Under the pieces are notes generated by a model. The model saw nothing but the letters and a program-made list of their open reading frames with translations. It was not told where the DNA came from and did not search any database. 64,000 bases of DNA from Palsa-744 sp963734815 (lineage in GTDB: Bacteria > Actinomycetota > Thermoleophilia > Solirubrobacterales > Solirubrobacteraceae). Of this stretch, positions 18,768 to 27,561 are shown piece after piece. The first letter of the stretch is position 1. Each line of letters starts with the position of its first letter. The stretch lies in contig CAVTIH010000002.1 in the NCBI GenBank assembly GCA_963734815.1, positions 1,550,001 through 1,614,000 on the forward strand, written 5' to 3'. Made by a program: the position numbers and the translations under genes.

Positions 18768-19772
18768 TCAGGTCAGCAGCTCCCCGGCGCCGGCGCTAAG
18801 CAGCCGCTCCGCCACGCGGCGGCCGAGCGCCTCGGGGTCGTAGAAGCCACCCAGCAGCTCGTCGCCGACCCAGGCAGAGCCGTCGGGAAGGCCGACCCAC
18901 GCGCGCAGGTGCAGGCAGCCGCAGCCATAGTCGTAGGCGTGCGCGCCGAGCGGAGTGTTGCAGCTGGCACCGAGCGCGTGCGCGACGGCGCGCTCGGCCT
19001 GTAGGCAGGCGAACGTCCTGGTGTCGGTAATTGCCTGCACGGCCGCCTGCGTGGCGTCGTCGTCGGCGCGGCCCTCCAGCGCGAGCGTGCCCTGGCCGGG
19101 CGAGGGGACGAAGCGGGCGGGGTCGAGCACCGCGGCGACCTCGGCCTCGCGGCCGAGACGCTGCAGGCCGGCGCGGGCGAGCACGAGCGCATCGAAGCCA
19201 CCCTCGCCGAGCTTGCGCAGGCGCGTGTCGACGTTGCCGCGCACCGCCACCACCTCCAGGTCCTCACGCGCGGCTCGTAGCTGTGCGGCGCGGCGCAGGC
19301 TGCTGGTGCCCACACGCGCGCCGGGGGCCAGCTGCTCGATGCCGGTTTGGGGTGCGCTTGGGTCTTCGGGGGGGGTGGCGGAGCGAGTCACCACGCACAG
19401 CACGTCCTCGGGCGCTGCTCGCAGCGGCGCTCCCATCAGCGACAAGCCATCCGCAAGCTCGCCGGGGACGTCCTTGGCGGAGTGCACCGCGAGGTCGATC
19501 TCACCAGCGCTCAGCGCGCGCTCCAACCCGAGCACCCAGCGGGACTTGTCGCCTCCGGCCAGGGGTCCCTGGTTCGCTGGGGGGCTCCCGGAATCGGTTT
19601 CCTCGGCGGTGGAGTCCCACTCCCCGGTGGCCGTGATCGTAACCAGCTCGACGGAGGCGGTCTCTGCGGTGGCCTCTGCGGCCGGGGATGTCGCCAAATG
19701 GGCCTCGAGCAGTCCGGCGACCAGCCGCGCCTGGGCGAGCGCGAGGGCACTGCCACGCGTCCCGATCCGCAC
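18768..19772 (-). CDS. hemC: porphobilinogen deaminase (hydroxymethylbilane synthase)
   Basis: 334 residues. The GTG start at 19772 is set by GGAGGC just upstream and by the family N-terminus VRIGTRGSALALAQA. Motifs seen include HSAKDVPGEL, GTSSLRRAAQL, VRGNVDTRLRKL and the dipyrromethane cofactor cysteine in LGASCNTPLGAHA. It polymerises four porphobilinogens. It starts 16 nt after the hemA stop, so both are in one operon. An acidic insertion around residues 45-75 is longer than in E. coli HemC. Confidence 0.95.
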   Translation of the reverse strand: MRIGTRGSALALAQARLVAGLLEAHLATSPAAEATAETASVELVTITATGEWDSTAEETDSGSPPANQGPLAGGDKSRWVLGLERALSAGEIDLAVHSAKDVPGELADGLSLMGAPLRAAPEDVLCVVTRSATPPEDPSAPQTGIEQLAPGARVGTSSLRRAAQLRAAREDLEVVAVRGNVDTRLRKLGEGGFDALVLARAGLQRLGREAEVAAVLDPARFVPSPGQGTLALEGRADDDATQAAVQAITDTRTFACLQAERAVAHALGASCNTPLGAHAYDYGCGCLHLRAWVGLPDGSAWVGDELLGGFYDPEALGRRVAERLLSAGAGELLT

Positions 19773-19788
19773 GACGCCTCCGATGCTC

Positions 19789-21186
19789 CTACGTGCCCTT
19801 GCGCCGGCGCCGCTGCAGGTCGTGCACCTCGGCGAGCTCGGCGCCCTGGCCGCCGGGGGCGCGCGCGGGGGCGTCATCCCCGGATGCCTCCTCCTCGCCG
19901 TCCTGCTGCAGCGCAAACAGCTCGCGCACCAGCTGCAGCGAGGCGTGGGAACGGGTCTCCGAAAGGCTGCGCAGGCGGATCGTGGGCTCGTGCAGGATGC
20001 GGTTGGCGATCGAGCGGGCGAGCGCCTCGACGCGCACGAGATCGCGCGGCGAGGCGGACTCCCAGCGGCCGTCGTTCTCCGCCAGCACCTGCGCGACGAT
20101 CGCGTCGCCGTGCTCGCGCAGCGCGCTGACGGTCGGCAGTGCCTCCAGCTGGCCGAGCCAGCCGGCGAAGCGGCGGATCTCCTCCTCGACGATCTGCTCG
20201 GCCCGCGGAACCTCGCTCGCGCGGGTGTCGAGGTTGCGCGCAACCACCTGCTGGAGGTCGTCGATGTCGTACAGCGTCACCCCCTCCAGCTCGCCGCAGC
20301 GGGGGTCGATGTCGCGCGGCACGGCGATGTCGATCATGATTAGAGCCCGCCCGCCCCGTCCCTGCCGCTGGTCCAGCACCTGCGCGAGCTCATCGCGGCC
20401 GACGATCGGGTGCGGGGAGGAGGTGGAGGAGACGACGATGTCAGCCGCCGCCAGCTGCTCGGGCAGCCCGTCGAGGCCGACGACCGAGCCGCCGAAGCGC
20501 TGTGCGAGGCTGCGCGCGCGGTCGGCGTGGCGGTTGGCGACGAAGATCGTGCCGGCTCCCCGGTCGGCGAGCGCCTGCGCGGTGAGCTCGCTGGTTTCGC
20601 CGGCGCCGAGGATCACCACGTGGCGCTCGCGAAGGTCACCGAGCAGCTCGACGGCAAGCCCGACCGCTGCCGAGGGGACGCTCACATGGCTGGAGCCGAT
20701 GCCAGTCTCCGAGCGCACCCGCTTGCCCGCCGTTAGCGCGGCGCTCCACAGGCGGTTGGAGAGCGGCCCGGTGCAGCCGGCCTGCAGCGCCGCCTCGAAG
20801 GCGCGCTTGACCTGGCCCTGGATCTCTGCCTCGCCGACGATCATCGATTCCAGGCCCGCGGTCACCCGGTAGAGGTGGCGCGCGGCGTCGCAGTTGCGCG
20901 GCGAATAGATCTCCCGCGCGAGCTCGGCGGGATCGATTGAGGCATGGCTGGCGAGCATCCCCAGCGCGTCGTCCTGCGCGTGAACTGGATCCCCGCCCGC
21001 CCCGCCGACGACGAGGTAGAGCTCGGTGCGGTTGCAGGTGCAGAGCACCACAGCCTCGCGCACCTCGTCGGTGGCGAGCAGCCACTGGGCGAGTCGCACC
21101 GCTCCCGGCTCGGTGAACGCCAGCCGCTCGCGCAGCGCGACCGGGGCGGTCTTGTGCGAGATGCCGAGCGCCAGCAGTTCGCTCAT
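19789..21186 (-). CDS. hemA: glutamyl-tRNA reductase
   Basis: 465 residues from ATG 21186. The N-terminal domain has GISHKTAPVALRERLAF and the catalytic cysteine in CTCNRTELY. GLESMIVGEAEIQGQVK and the NADPH-binding domain (VVILGAGETSELTAQAL) follow, then a dimerisation helix region. It makes glutamate-1-semialdehyde, the first committed step of C5-type tetrapyrrole synthesis. It overlaps the ccmD-like gene by 4 nt, so heme synthesis is co-transcribed with cytochrome c maturation. Confidence 0.95.
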   Translation of the reverse strand: MSELLALGISHKTAPVALRERLAFTEPGAVRLAQWLLATDEVREAVVLCTCNRTELYLVVGGAGGDPVHAQDDALGMLASHASIDPAELAREIYSPRNCDAARHLYRVTAGLESMIVGEAEIQGQVKRAFEAALQAGCTGPLSNRLWSAALTAGKRVRSETGIGSSHVSVPSAAVGLAVELLGDLRERHVVILGAGETSELTAQALADRGAGTIFVANRHADRARSLAQRFGGSVVGLDGLPEQLAAADIVVSSTSSPHPIVGRDELAQVLDQRQGRGGRALIMIDIAVPRDIDPRCGELEGVTLYDIDDLQQVVARNLDTRASEVPRAEQIVEEEIRRFAGWLGQLEALPTVSALREHGDAIVAQVLAENDGRWESASPRDLVRVEALARSIANRILHEPTIRLRSLSETRSHASLQLVRELFALQQDGEEEASGDDAPARAPGGQGAELAEVHDLQRRRRKGT

Positions 21187-21398
21187 ACGGGCGTGGACTC
21201 CAGCTCGACCGCTTCGGGCTCGTGCGTCTCTCGCTCGGAAAGCTCGAGCAATTCCCCCAGCTGTCGCTCGATACGACTGAGGCGGATGGCCATGATCGCC
21301 ACATAGATCAACACCAGCAAGAACAGCACGATGTAAGCCGCCGCTACGTACTTGCCCGCGGTGTGCAGCGGCAGCGCGGGCGTCTCCGCAAGGAGCAT
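21183..21398 (-). CDS. CcmD-like small membrane protein
   Basis: 71 residues with one transmembrane helix (YVAAAYIVLFLLVLIYVAIMA) and a charged, coiled cytoplasmic tail (RLSRIERQLGELLELSERE). Size, topology and position directly after ccmC match CcmD, which links CcmABC for heme export to CcmE. The sequence of this family is poorly conserved, so the assignment rests on topology and context. It overlaps hemA by 4 nt and touches ccmC. Confidence 0.75.
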   Translation of the reverse strand: MLLAETPALPLHTAGKYVAAAYIVLFLLVLIYVAIMAIRLSRIERQLGELLELSERETHEPEAVELESTPV

Positions 21399-22087
21399 CA
21401 GGAGACCTCCGACAGGCTAGGGGCGGCGCTGCGCGACCGGCGTGCTGGGAGGTCGGCTTCCTCGGAGAGGCGGCGGCGCAGCGCGCGCAGCTGCCCGCGG
21501 GCGTGCTTGGCGGTGAGCTCGTACTTGCAGAGCGTGGCAAACAGCAGCGCCATCGCCAGCAGCGACACCAGCAGCGTGAGCGCCATCGAGCCGGGCAGGT
21601 TGGAGGTGCTGGAGAACACGCGCGGGTGCACGTAGGCGGTCGAGAGGTTGACCGCCATGTAGTTGAGCGGCACAAACGCCCCCGCGGTGATCGCGAACAC
21701 CGAGGCGTAGCGCGCCTGGCGCTCAGGGTCTTCGATCGCGAAGCGCAGCGGCTGGTAGGTCGCGTACAGCAGAAAGATGATCAGGAACGACACCAGCGTC
21801 GGCTCGCTCCACACCCACCAGTGCCCCCACGAGCCCTTCGCCCAGATCGAGCCGGTGATCAGCGTGCCGATGGCGAAGATCAGGCTCATGTGGATCACCA
21901 CATAGGAGCGCATGTCCCAGCGCTCCTCGCGCGTGCGCAGGTGCTGGATCGCGAGCAGCCCGCCGAGCACGAAGCCGCACAGTGCGACGATCGCGAGAGG
22001 GACGTGCACGTAGAAGATCTTCTGCAGGAAGCCCTGTTCGGCTTCGAGGGGCGCGTAGAAGAAGACGAGCCCGAGCGCGAGTGCCAT
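21398..22087 (-). CDS. ccmC: heme exporter protein CcmC (cytochrome c maturation)
   Basis: 229 residues from ATG 22087 with six membrane segments and the tryptophan-rich heme-binding motif WGHWWVWSEP. His residues in FYVHVPLAI and VIHMS are in the usual places. CcmC presents heme to CcmE outside the membrane. Start is uncertain: the frame stays open about 33 codons further and encodes a plausible beginning (RHPLYGRGLRTLSIATVAA), but no ATG, GTG or TTG occurs there, so either translation starts at 22087 or at a rare codon. Confidence 0.9.
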   Translation of the reverse strand: MALALGLVFFYAPLEAEQGFLQKIFYVHVPLAIVALCGFVLGGLLAIQHLRTREERWDMRSYVVIHMSLIFAIGTLITGSIWAKGSWGHWWVWSEPTLVSFLIIFLLYATYQPLRFAIEDPERQARYASVFAITAGAFVPLNYMAVNLSTAYVHPRVFSSTSNLPGSMALTLLVSLLAMALLFATLCKYELTAKHARGQLRALRRRLSEEADLPARRSRSAAPSLSEVS

Positions 22088-22243
22088 CGCGGCGACGGTG
22101 GCGATGCTGAGCGTGCGCAGGCCTCGTCCGTAGAGCGGATGACGGGCACGGCCGCGGGCGGTGGAGGGGCTGGCGGTGGCGATGGGTCAGTCCTCAAATG
22201 AGAAGCGAAGAAAAAAGAAAGACGGTGGAGGGTGTGGACGGGG

Positions 22244-22996
22244 CTAGTCCTCCAAAAGAAAGTCGAACACGGCGTAGGCGATCAGCCCGAAGACCAGATC
22301 ATAGAGCGCGAGCGTCAACGGCCAACGCAGTGACGGCTCGGTTTGGTGGCTGAGCGTCAAGAGCGGCGCGGTGGCGCGTGCGCCACCGATCACGACCGGC
22401 ACGAGCAGCGGCAGTGCCAGCAGGGGCCCCAAAAGATCGCGCGCACGGGTGTGCACGGCGATCGCAGCCACGAGCGTGCCGATCAGCGCGATGCCGAGGT
22501 CGCCCAGCAGCAGCACGCCGGGCAGGTCGGGCAGCGCCGGCCCGAGCGATGGTTCGAGCAGCAGCAGTGCAAACGCGGGCACCGCCACCAGCTCCAACAC
22601 CACCAGATAGGAGAGCAGCGCGAGCGCCTTTGCAATCAGCAGCGCCGAGCGGTCGACCGGCGCCAGCAGGAAGCCGTCGAAGCCGCCATCCTCGGCGTCG
22701 GCGACGAACAGCCGGTTGATCCCGAGCATCGCCGCCAGCAGCAGCGTCACCCACAGGATCCCCGCGGCCTCGTCGCCGTTGACGCCGCTGCGATTGAGCG
22801 CGAAGTGGAAGATCACGAACACCGTTACCGCGAACAGCGACATCCCCGGAACCGACTCCAGCGTGCGCAGCTCCACCAGCAGCTCCTTGCGCAGCAGCGC
22901 CGCCACGGTGCGCGCGAAGCCCGGCGGCCGTCGCCGTGCGCACAAGCCGGGATCGGCAGGGATCTGCCTCTGCGCCTTGTCGGCCGTCGCGCTCAC
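22244..22996 (-). CDS. ccmB: heme exporter protein CcmB (ABC permease)
   Basis: 250 residues with six membrane helices. The N-terminal region (LLRKELLVELRTLESVPGMSLF) and LVADAEDGGFDGFLLAPVDR-type loop are characteristic of CcmB. The GTG at 22996 overlaps the ccmA stop (GTGA). It partners with CcmA as the membrane half of the CcmAB transporter that releases heme-loaded CcmE. A longer upstream frame is only the antisense or out-of-frame shadow of ccmA. Confidence 0.93.
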   Translation of the reverse strand: MSATADKAQRQIPADPGLCARRRPPGFARTVAALLRKELLVELRTLESVPGMSLFAVTVFVIFHFALNRSGVNGDEAAGILWVTLLLAAMLGINRLFVADAEDGGFDGFLLAPVDRSALLIAKALALLSYLVVLELVAVPAFALLLLEPSLGPALPDLPGVLLLGDLGIALIGTLVAAIAVHTRARDLLGPLLALPLLVPVVIGGARATAPLLTLSHQTEPSLRWPLTLALYDLVFGLIAYAVFDFLLED

Positions 22997-23691
22997 CCGT
23001 ACAGCTCCCTGATCGCCCGCGGGTCCACCGCGGCAGGGTCGGCGAGCAGCGCGGGGCGCCCACCACGCAGACCCAGCACGAGGTCGGCGCCGTCGAGGTC
23101 GGCCTCCGGATTGTGGCTGCACACCACGCGCGTCCGGCCCGAGGCAGGTCCGATCAGCGGCTCCACGAGCTCCGCCCCCGCGGGGTCGAGGTTCGCGCGC
23201 GGCTCGTCCAGCAGCAGCAGCTCGGGGTCGTGCAGCAGCGCGCGCGCGATCGCCACCCGCTGCACCATCCCCCGCGAGAGCGTGCGCACCGGCTCCTCGG
23301 CGCGAGTGGTCATGCCCACCGCCTCCAGCAGCTCCTGCACCCGCTCCGTGCCAACCCCATACAGGCGCGCGTGGAAGCGGAGGTTCTCGTGGGCGGTCAG
23401 CTCCCGGTAGAGCAGCGGCTCGTGGCCGAGCAAGCCGACGCGGCCCCTCACCGCCCACGCCTCGTCCGGCAGGCTGTGCCCCAGCACGCGCACCTCCCCG
23501 GCATGCGGGCGCAGCAGCGTGGCCAGCACTCGCAGCAGCGTCGTCTTGCCAGCGCCGTTGGGGCCGAGCACGACCAGCGTTTGGCCGGGCTGCAGCGAGA
23601 GCGAGACCCCGGCGAGCGCCTCACGTTCGCCGTAGAGCCGCGTCAGGTCCTGCAGCTCGAGCGCGGCCACGCTGCCTTCAAGCGCCCGCAA
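22993..23691 (-). CDS. ccmA: heme ABC exporter ATP-binding protein CcmA
   Basis: 232 residues with Walker A GPNGAGKTT, a Q-loop region, signature LSRGMVQRVAIARAL and Walker B LLLLDEPRANLD; the aspartate-box Arg-Ala in place of the usual Thr-Ser is within family variation. It energises the CcmAB complex for cytochrome c maturation. The start overlaps the end of the upstream siroheme gene by 14 nt. No ccmE, ccmF or ccmH is visible in the window. Confidence 0.93.
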   Translation of the reverse strand: MRALEGSVAALELQDLTRLYGEREALAGVSLSLQPGQTLVVLGPNGAGKTTLLRVLATLLRPHAGEVRVLGHSLPDEAWAVRGRVGLLGHEPLLYRELTAHENLRFHARLYGVGTERVQELLEAVGMTTRAEEPVRTLSRGMVQRVAIARALLHDPELLLLDEPRANLDPAGAELVEPLIGPASGRTRVVCSHNPEADLDGADLVLGLRGGRPALLADPAAVDPRAIRELYG

Positions 23692-24430
23692 CCTGGAGCG
23701 CGCAGGCGCGCTGGGCGCGCTCGATCAGCTGGCGCACGGCCGGCTCCTCGCCCGCGCGCAGCAGCGCGATCGGGTCGGGGTCGCCGCCGACGATCCCCTC
23801 GAAGAAGTCGCGGCGCTCGGCGTAAGTGGGCAGGGTGTCCTTGGCCCAGCCGCGCACTTCGTTGAGAAGTACCGCCAGGCGTGCGTACTCCTCGCCGAAC
23901 AGCGTGGCGATCTCGCGCTTCATGCGCTTGGCGAGCGCCGGCGAGGCGCCGGCGGTGGAGATCGCGATCGCCAGCGGCCCGGTGCGTACGATCGCCGGCA
24001 GGATGAAGTTGCACAGCGGCGGCACGTCGACGACGTTGACGAGCATCGCGCGGCGCTCGGCGTCCTCCCACACGCGGATGTTCACGTCGGTCGAGTCGGT
24101 CGCCGCAATCACCATGAACACGCCCTCCAGGTCGGCGGCGCCGGCATACTCGCGCTGCTCCCAGCGGATCGAGCCCTCGCGCGCGTACTCCCGCAGGGCG
24201 GGCAGGGCGCCCGGCGCGATCATCGTCACCTCGCCGGCACACGCGAGCAGCCCCTCGACCTTCTCCAAGCCCACCTCGCCCCCGCCGACAACCACGCAGC
24301 GGCGGCCGCTCAGTTTCAGGCAGGCGATGTAGAAGGGGGTGTCGAGCATGTCCCGCACGCACGACTGGTCGCAGATCCCCCTGCGCAGCTGGCAGACACA
24401 CTCCTTGCCTGCATAGGCCTGGGCGGGCAT
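23678..24430 (-). CDS. precorrin-2 dehydrogenase / sirohydrochlorin ferrochelatase (CysG N-domain, Met8-like)
   Basis: About 250 residues. The Rossmann motif VVVGGGEVGLEKVEGLL and the NVVDVPPLCNFILPAIV motif identify the NAD-dependent precorrin-2 dehydrogenase, and STAGASPALAKRMKREI is the usual central segment. It forms siroheme together with CobA. The N-terminus from ATG 24430 carries an unusual cysteine cluster (ECVCQLRRGICDQSC, four Cys within about 15 residues); an internal ATG at 24349 would remove it and give the normal family start. It overlaps ccmA. Confidence 0.88.
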   Translation of the reverse strand: MPAQAYAGKECVCQLRRGICDQSCVRDMLDTPFYIACLKLSGRRCVVVGGGEVGLEKVEGLLACAGEVTMIAPGALPALREYAREGSIRWEQREYAGAADLEGVFMVIAATDSTDVNIRVWEDAERRAMLVNVVDVPPLCNFILPAIVRTGPLAIAISTAGASPALAKRMKREIATLFGEEYARLAVLLNEVRGWAKDTLPTYAERRDFFEGIVGGDPDPIALLRAGEEPAVRQLIERAQRACALQVAGA

Positions 24431-24440
24431 GCCAAAGAGG

Positions 24441-26048
24441 TTATCGCCGCAGGGATCGCATACCCACCCGCACGAGCGGCCCCAGCCCCTGGCGCCAGGC
24501 GCGCTCGCGGTCGGCGTCGCGGGCCGAGCGCAGCTGTGCGACCGTGTGGGCGGCGCGCTCGTGCAGCGCGTCGTGGGGCGGCCACCACAGCCCGCGTGCG
24601 CCCGAGGGGCTGTACGCGATCAGCTTCTCCTGCGCGCAGCCGCGCAGCCCCGTCTCGCCGAGCGTGCGGCCGAGCCCGCCGCCGGCCGCCGCGCCCCACG
24701 GCCCGCGCGCGATCGTCGGCGCGGGGAGGTGGTCGTTGAGCCACACCATCCCCGTGTGCAGCTCGCGCGCGATCCGCAACCCCCGGTGACGGTCGGCCGT
24801 CCAGATCGAGGCACCGAGCGCGTACTCGCAGTCGTTGGCGAGCTCCACCGCGCGGTCGGTCGAGTCCACGGCGATCACCGCCAGCACCGGCCCGTCGAGC
24901 GGCTCGCGCATCAGGCGCATCGCGTGCGTCACCCCGCTCAGCACCGCCGGCGCATAGAACGCGGCCTCCTCGGCGCAGCCCTCGGGCGGTGACTGCAGCG
25001 GGCCGCCGCAGTGCAGCCGCGCGCCCTGTGCGACCGCCTCCTCGACCAGCTCGTGTACGTGCTGCAGTCGCCGCGCGGAGGCAAGGGGGCCCATCTGCAC
25101 GCCCGCGCGCTCGGGGTCCCCCACGCGCATTGCCCGTGCGCCGTTGACCAAGTGCGTGAGCAGCCGTTCGGCGACCTCGCGCTCGACATACACCCGCTCG
25201 ACCGAGCCGCGCGCCTGGCCCGCCCCGGCGCAGCCCGCCCACAGCGCCCCGCTCGCGGCCCGCGCGACGTGCGCGTCGGCAAGCACCACCATCGCGTCCT
25301 TGCCGCCCAGCTCGACCGTCACCTCCTTCTCCTGAGACACGCACGCCCTCGCCACCGCGCGCCCCACCGCCGGGGAGCCGGTGAACAGCACCTTGTCCAC
25401 CGGCGCGCGCGCGAGCGCCACCCCCACCTGCGTGCCGCCGTGCACCACCTGCACGAGGCCCTCCGGCAGCGTGGCGCGCGCCAGCACCCCCATGATCCGC
25501 TCGCCCGTGAGGCACGCGCGTCGCGCCGGCTTGAACACGACGCCGTTGCCCGCCAGCAGCGCGCCGGCGATCTGCGCGAGCGGCTGTGCGAACGGGGCGC
25601 TGCCGGCGCCGATCACACCCACCACGCCGAACGGCTCGTACGCCACCCGCGCGCGCTGCGAGAGTGCCATCGAGCGGTGGATGCCCACGCGCCTCGCCCC
25701 GAGCACCCGCGCGCCGTCCTCCGCGATCCAGATCAGCGCGTCGATCGCCGCCAGCAGCTCGGTGCTCGCGACCTCGGCACGGGGGCGGCCCTGCTCGCGG
25801 CCGATCAGCCGCGCCAGATCGTCGAACTCGTCGATGATCGCCTGCGCCACGCGGCGCATGTAGCGGGCGCGGTCCTCCACGCGTAGCAACGCCCACAACG
25901 GCTGCACCTTGCGCGCGGCGCCCACCACCTGCTCCACCTGCTCCGGCGCGGTGGCCTGCACGGTGCCGAGGATCGCCCCGGTCGCCGGGTTGCGTGAGCT
26001 CAGCGTCCGCGGCGCGACATCCTGTACTGAGGTTGGGGCGGTGGCCAT
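24441..26048 (-). CDS. aldehyde-dehydrogenase-family protein lacking the catalytic cysteine
   Basis: 535 residues with the ALDH fold: N-terminal SRNPATGAILGTVQA, cofactor-binding GVIGAGSAPFAQ, KVLFTGSPAVGR, the general base Glu in VTVELGGKDAM, and C-terminal PWGAAAGGGLGRTLGETGL. At the nucleophile position the usual GQ-x-C reads GQARGSVERVYV, so Cys is replaced by Arg (codon CGC, one transition from TGC). It may therefore be a non-catalytic paralog or use another residue. Residues beyond about 480 include a Trp-rich tail. It lies between the siroheme gene and rarA on the same strand. Confidence 0.85.
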   Translation of the reverse strand: MATAPTSVQDVAPRTLSSRNPATGAILGTVQATAPEQVEQVVGAARKVQPLWALLRVEDRARYMRRVAQAIIDEFDDLARLIGREQGRPRAEVASTELLAAIDALIWIAEDGARVLGARRVGIHRSMALSQRARVAYEPFGVVGVIGAGSAPFAQPLAQIAGALLAGNGVVFKPARRACLTGERIMGVLARATLPEGLVQVVHGGTQVGVALARAPVDKVLFTGSPAVGRAVARACVSQEKEVTVELGGKDAMVVLADAHVARAASGALWAGCAGAGQARGSVERVYVEREVAERLLTHLVNGARAMRVGDPERAGVQMGPLASARRLQHVHELVEEAVAQGARLHCGGPLQSPPEGCAEEAAFYAPAVLSGVTHAMRLMREPLDGPVLAVIAVDSTDRAVELANDCEYALGASIWTADRHRGLRIARELHTGMVWLNDHLPAPTIARGPWGAAAGGGLGRTLGETGLRGCAQEKLIAYSPSGARGLWWPPHDALHERAAHTVAQLRSARDADRERAWRQGLGPLVRVGMRSLRR

Positions 26049-26058
26049 GTCTCGTTGA

Positions 26059-27459
26059 TTATCGCCCCCTGGCGCGGCGCACCTGAGCCAACCGCTCCGC
26101 CAGCGCCGCCTCCGCCTCGTCGGGCTCGTAGAAGCGTGCCCCCGCCACCTCCTCCGGCAGCAGCTCCTGCGGGGAGAAGTGCCCCGGGTGATCGTGCGGA
26201 TAGTCGTAGCCGCCGACCTCCTGGCCGGGCCTCGGCCCCGAGCGCAGCCACCCTGGCACCGGTGCGGCGCCCTGCTCGCGCACGTGGCGCTGCGCTGCCC
26301 CCAACGCGCTCCCGGCCATATTCGACTTGGGTGCCAAAGAGAGGTAGATGGCGGCCTGCGCGAGCGCGAATTTGGCCTCCGGCATGCCCACGTGCTCGAC
26401 CGCCTGCGCTGCCGCTACGGCGACGCTGAGCGCGGCCGGGTCGGCGTTGCCGATGTCCTCGGAGGCGAGAATCACCATGCGCCGCACGATGAAGCGGGGG
26501 TCCTCGCCGCCCTCCAGCATCACCGCGAGGTAGTACAGCGACGCGTCGGGGTCGCTGCCGCGCGTGGCCTTGATCCAGGCGGAGATGTAGTCGTAGTGGC
26601 GGTCGCCCTTGCGGTCGTACAGCACCGCCCGCTGCTGCAGCGCGTCCTCCGCGCGCGCGATCTCCACCGCACTCTCCCCCAGCTCGGCAGCCGTCGTGAC
26701 CGCGAGCTCCAGCGCGTTCAGCGCCGTGCGCGCGTCTCCTTCCGCGCGTGCGGCAAGGAAGTCGAGCGTCTCGGGCGCCACGGCGATCGACGTCTCCAGC
26801 TCCCCCGAGGCCAGCGCGCGGCGTAGCACCGCCCCGACCTCCTCCGCGGAGAGCGCCCGCAGCGCGTATACCCGCATCCGTGAGAGCAGCGCGCGGTTGA
26901 CCTCGAACGCGGGGTTCTCGGTGGTTGCGCCGATCAGCGTCACCACGCCCTCCTCCACTGCCGGCAGCAGTGTGTCCTGCTGGGCCTTGTTGAAGCGGTG
27001 GATCTCATCGAGGAAGAACACCGTGCCGGTGTCGCGTGTGGCGCGGCGGTGGGCCGCTCGCTCCAGCACCGCACGCACCTCCGCGCGGCCCGCCTGCACG
27101 GCGCTCAACTCTTCGAACGCAGCGCGGGAGCGCTCGGCGACCATTCGCGCGAGCGTCGTCTTGCCCGAGCCGGGGGGGCCGTAGAGCACCATCGAGTGGG
27201 GGTGGCCCTGCTCGATCGCGGTGCGCAGCCCCGAGCTCTCACCGAGCAGATGGGTTTGCCCGACGAACTCCTCCAGGTGCAGGGGACGCACGCGCGCCGC
27301 CAGTGGACGGGACTCTTGCGTATGCGCCGCACCGGCTTCGTCGCCGCTGGGGCCGTTCTTTGCACCTCTATTCGAGTGTGGGCTGCTTGCCGACAACGAA
27401 GGGCGATCCCGGTTGCTCCGGGGATCGTGCGGCTCGATTGGCTCGAAAAGGGTGTCCAT
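26059..27459 (-). CDS. rarA: replication-associated recombination protein RarA (MgsA)
   Basis: 466 residues. After a 55-residue polar N-terminal extension comes an AAA+ core with Walker A YGPPGSGKTTLARM, Walker B VFFLDEIHRFNKAQQD, sensor ATTENP and the arginine-finger SRM motif. The C-terminal RarA domain follows, including GSDPDASLYYLAVMLEGGEDPRFI and SEDIGNADP. RarA is a clamp-loader-like ATPase acting at stalled forks. It is divergent from the peptide transporter operon. Length and motifs are complete. Confidence 0.95.
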   Translation of the reverse strand: MDTLFEPIEPHDPRSNRDRPSLSASSPHSNRGAKNGPSGDEAGAAHTQESRPLAARVRPLHLEEFVGQTHLLGESSGLRTAIEQGHPHSMVLYGPPGSGKTTLARMVAERSRAAFEELSAVQAGRAEVRAVLERAAHRRATRDTGTVFFLDEIHRFNKAQQDTLLPAVEEGVVTLIGATTENPAFEVNRALLSRMRVYALRALSAEEVGAVLRRALASGELETSIAVAPETLDFLAARAEGDARTALNALELAVTTAAELGESAVEIARAEDALQQRAVLYDRKGDRHYDYISAWIKATRGSDPDASLYYLAVMLEGGEDPRFIVRRMVILASEDIGNADPAALSVAVAAAQAVEHVGMPEAKFALAQAAIYLSLAPKSNMAGSALGAAQRHVREQGAAPVPGWLRSGPRPGQEVGGYDYPHDHPGHFSPQELLPEEVAGARFYEPDEAEAALAERLAQVRRARGR

Positions 27460-27561
27460 ATTTGGAAGCTTCCCGGGAGGTCGCCCGGTGGATGGTGTCG
27501 AACTCCTATGGCTGGTGATCTACATTAGAAACACTTTTCCCCTGCTCGTGGGCGCCGTGAT

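Noticed and set aside
18768..20243. hemC extended upstream to 491 residues
   Set aside because: The extra N-terminal part is an out-of-frame shadow of hemA; a ribosome site and family start place hemC at 19772.
19789..21675. hemA extended upstream to 628 residues
   Set aside because: The extension is a shadow of ccmC/ccmD; MSELLALGISHKTAP at 21186 is the family start.
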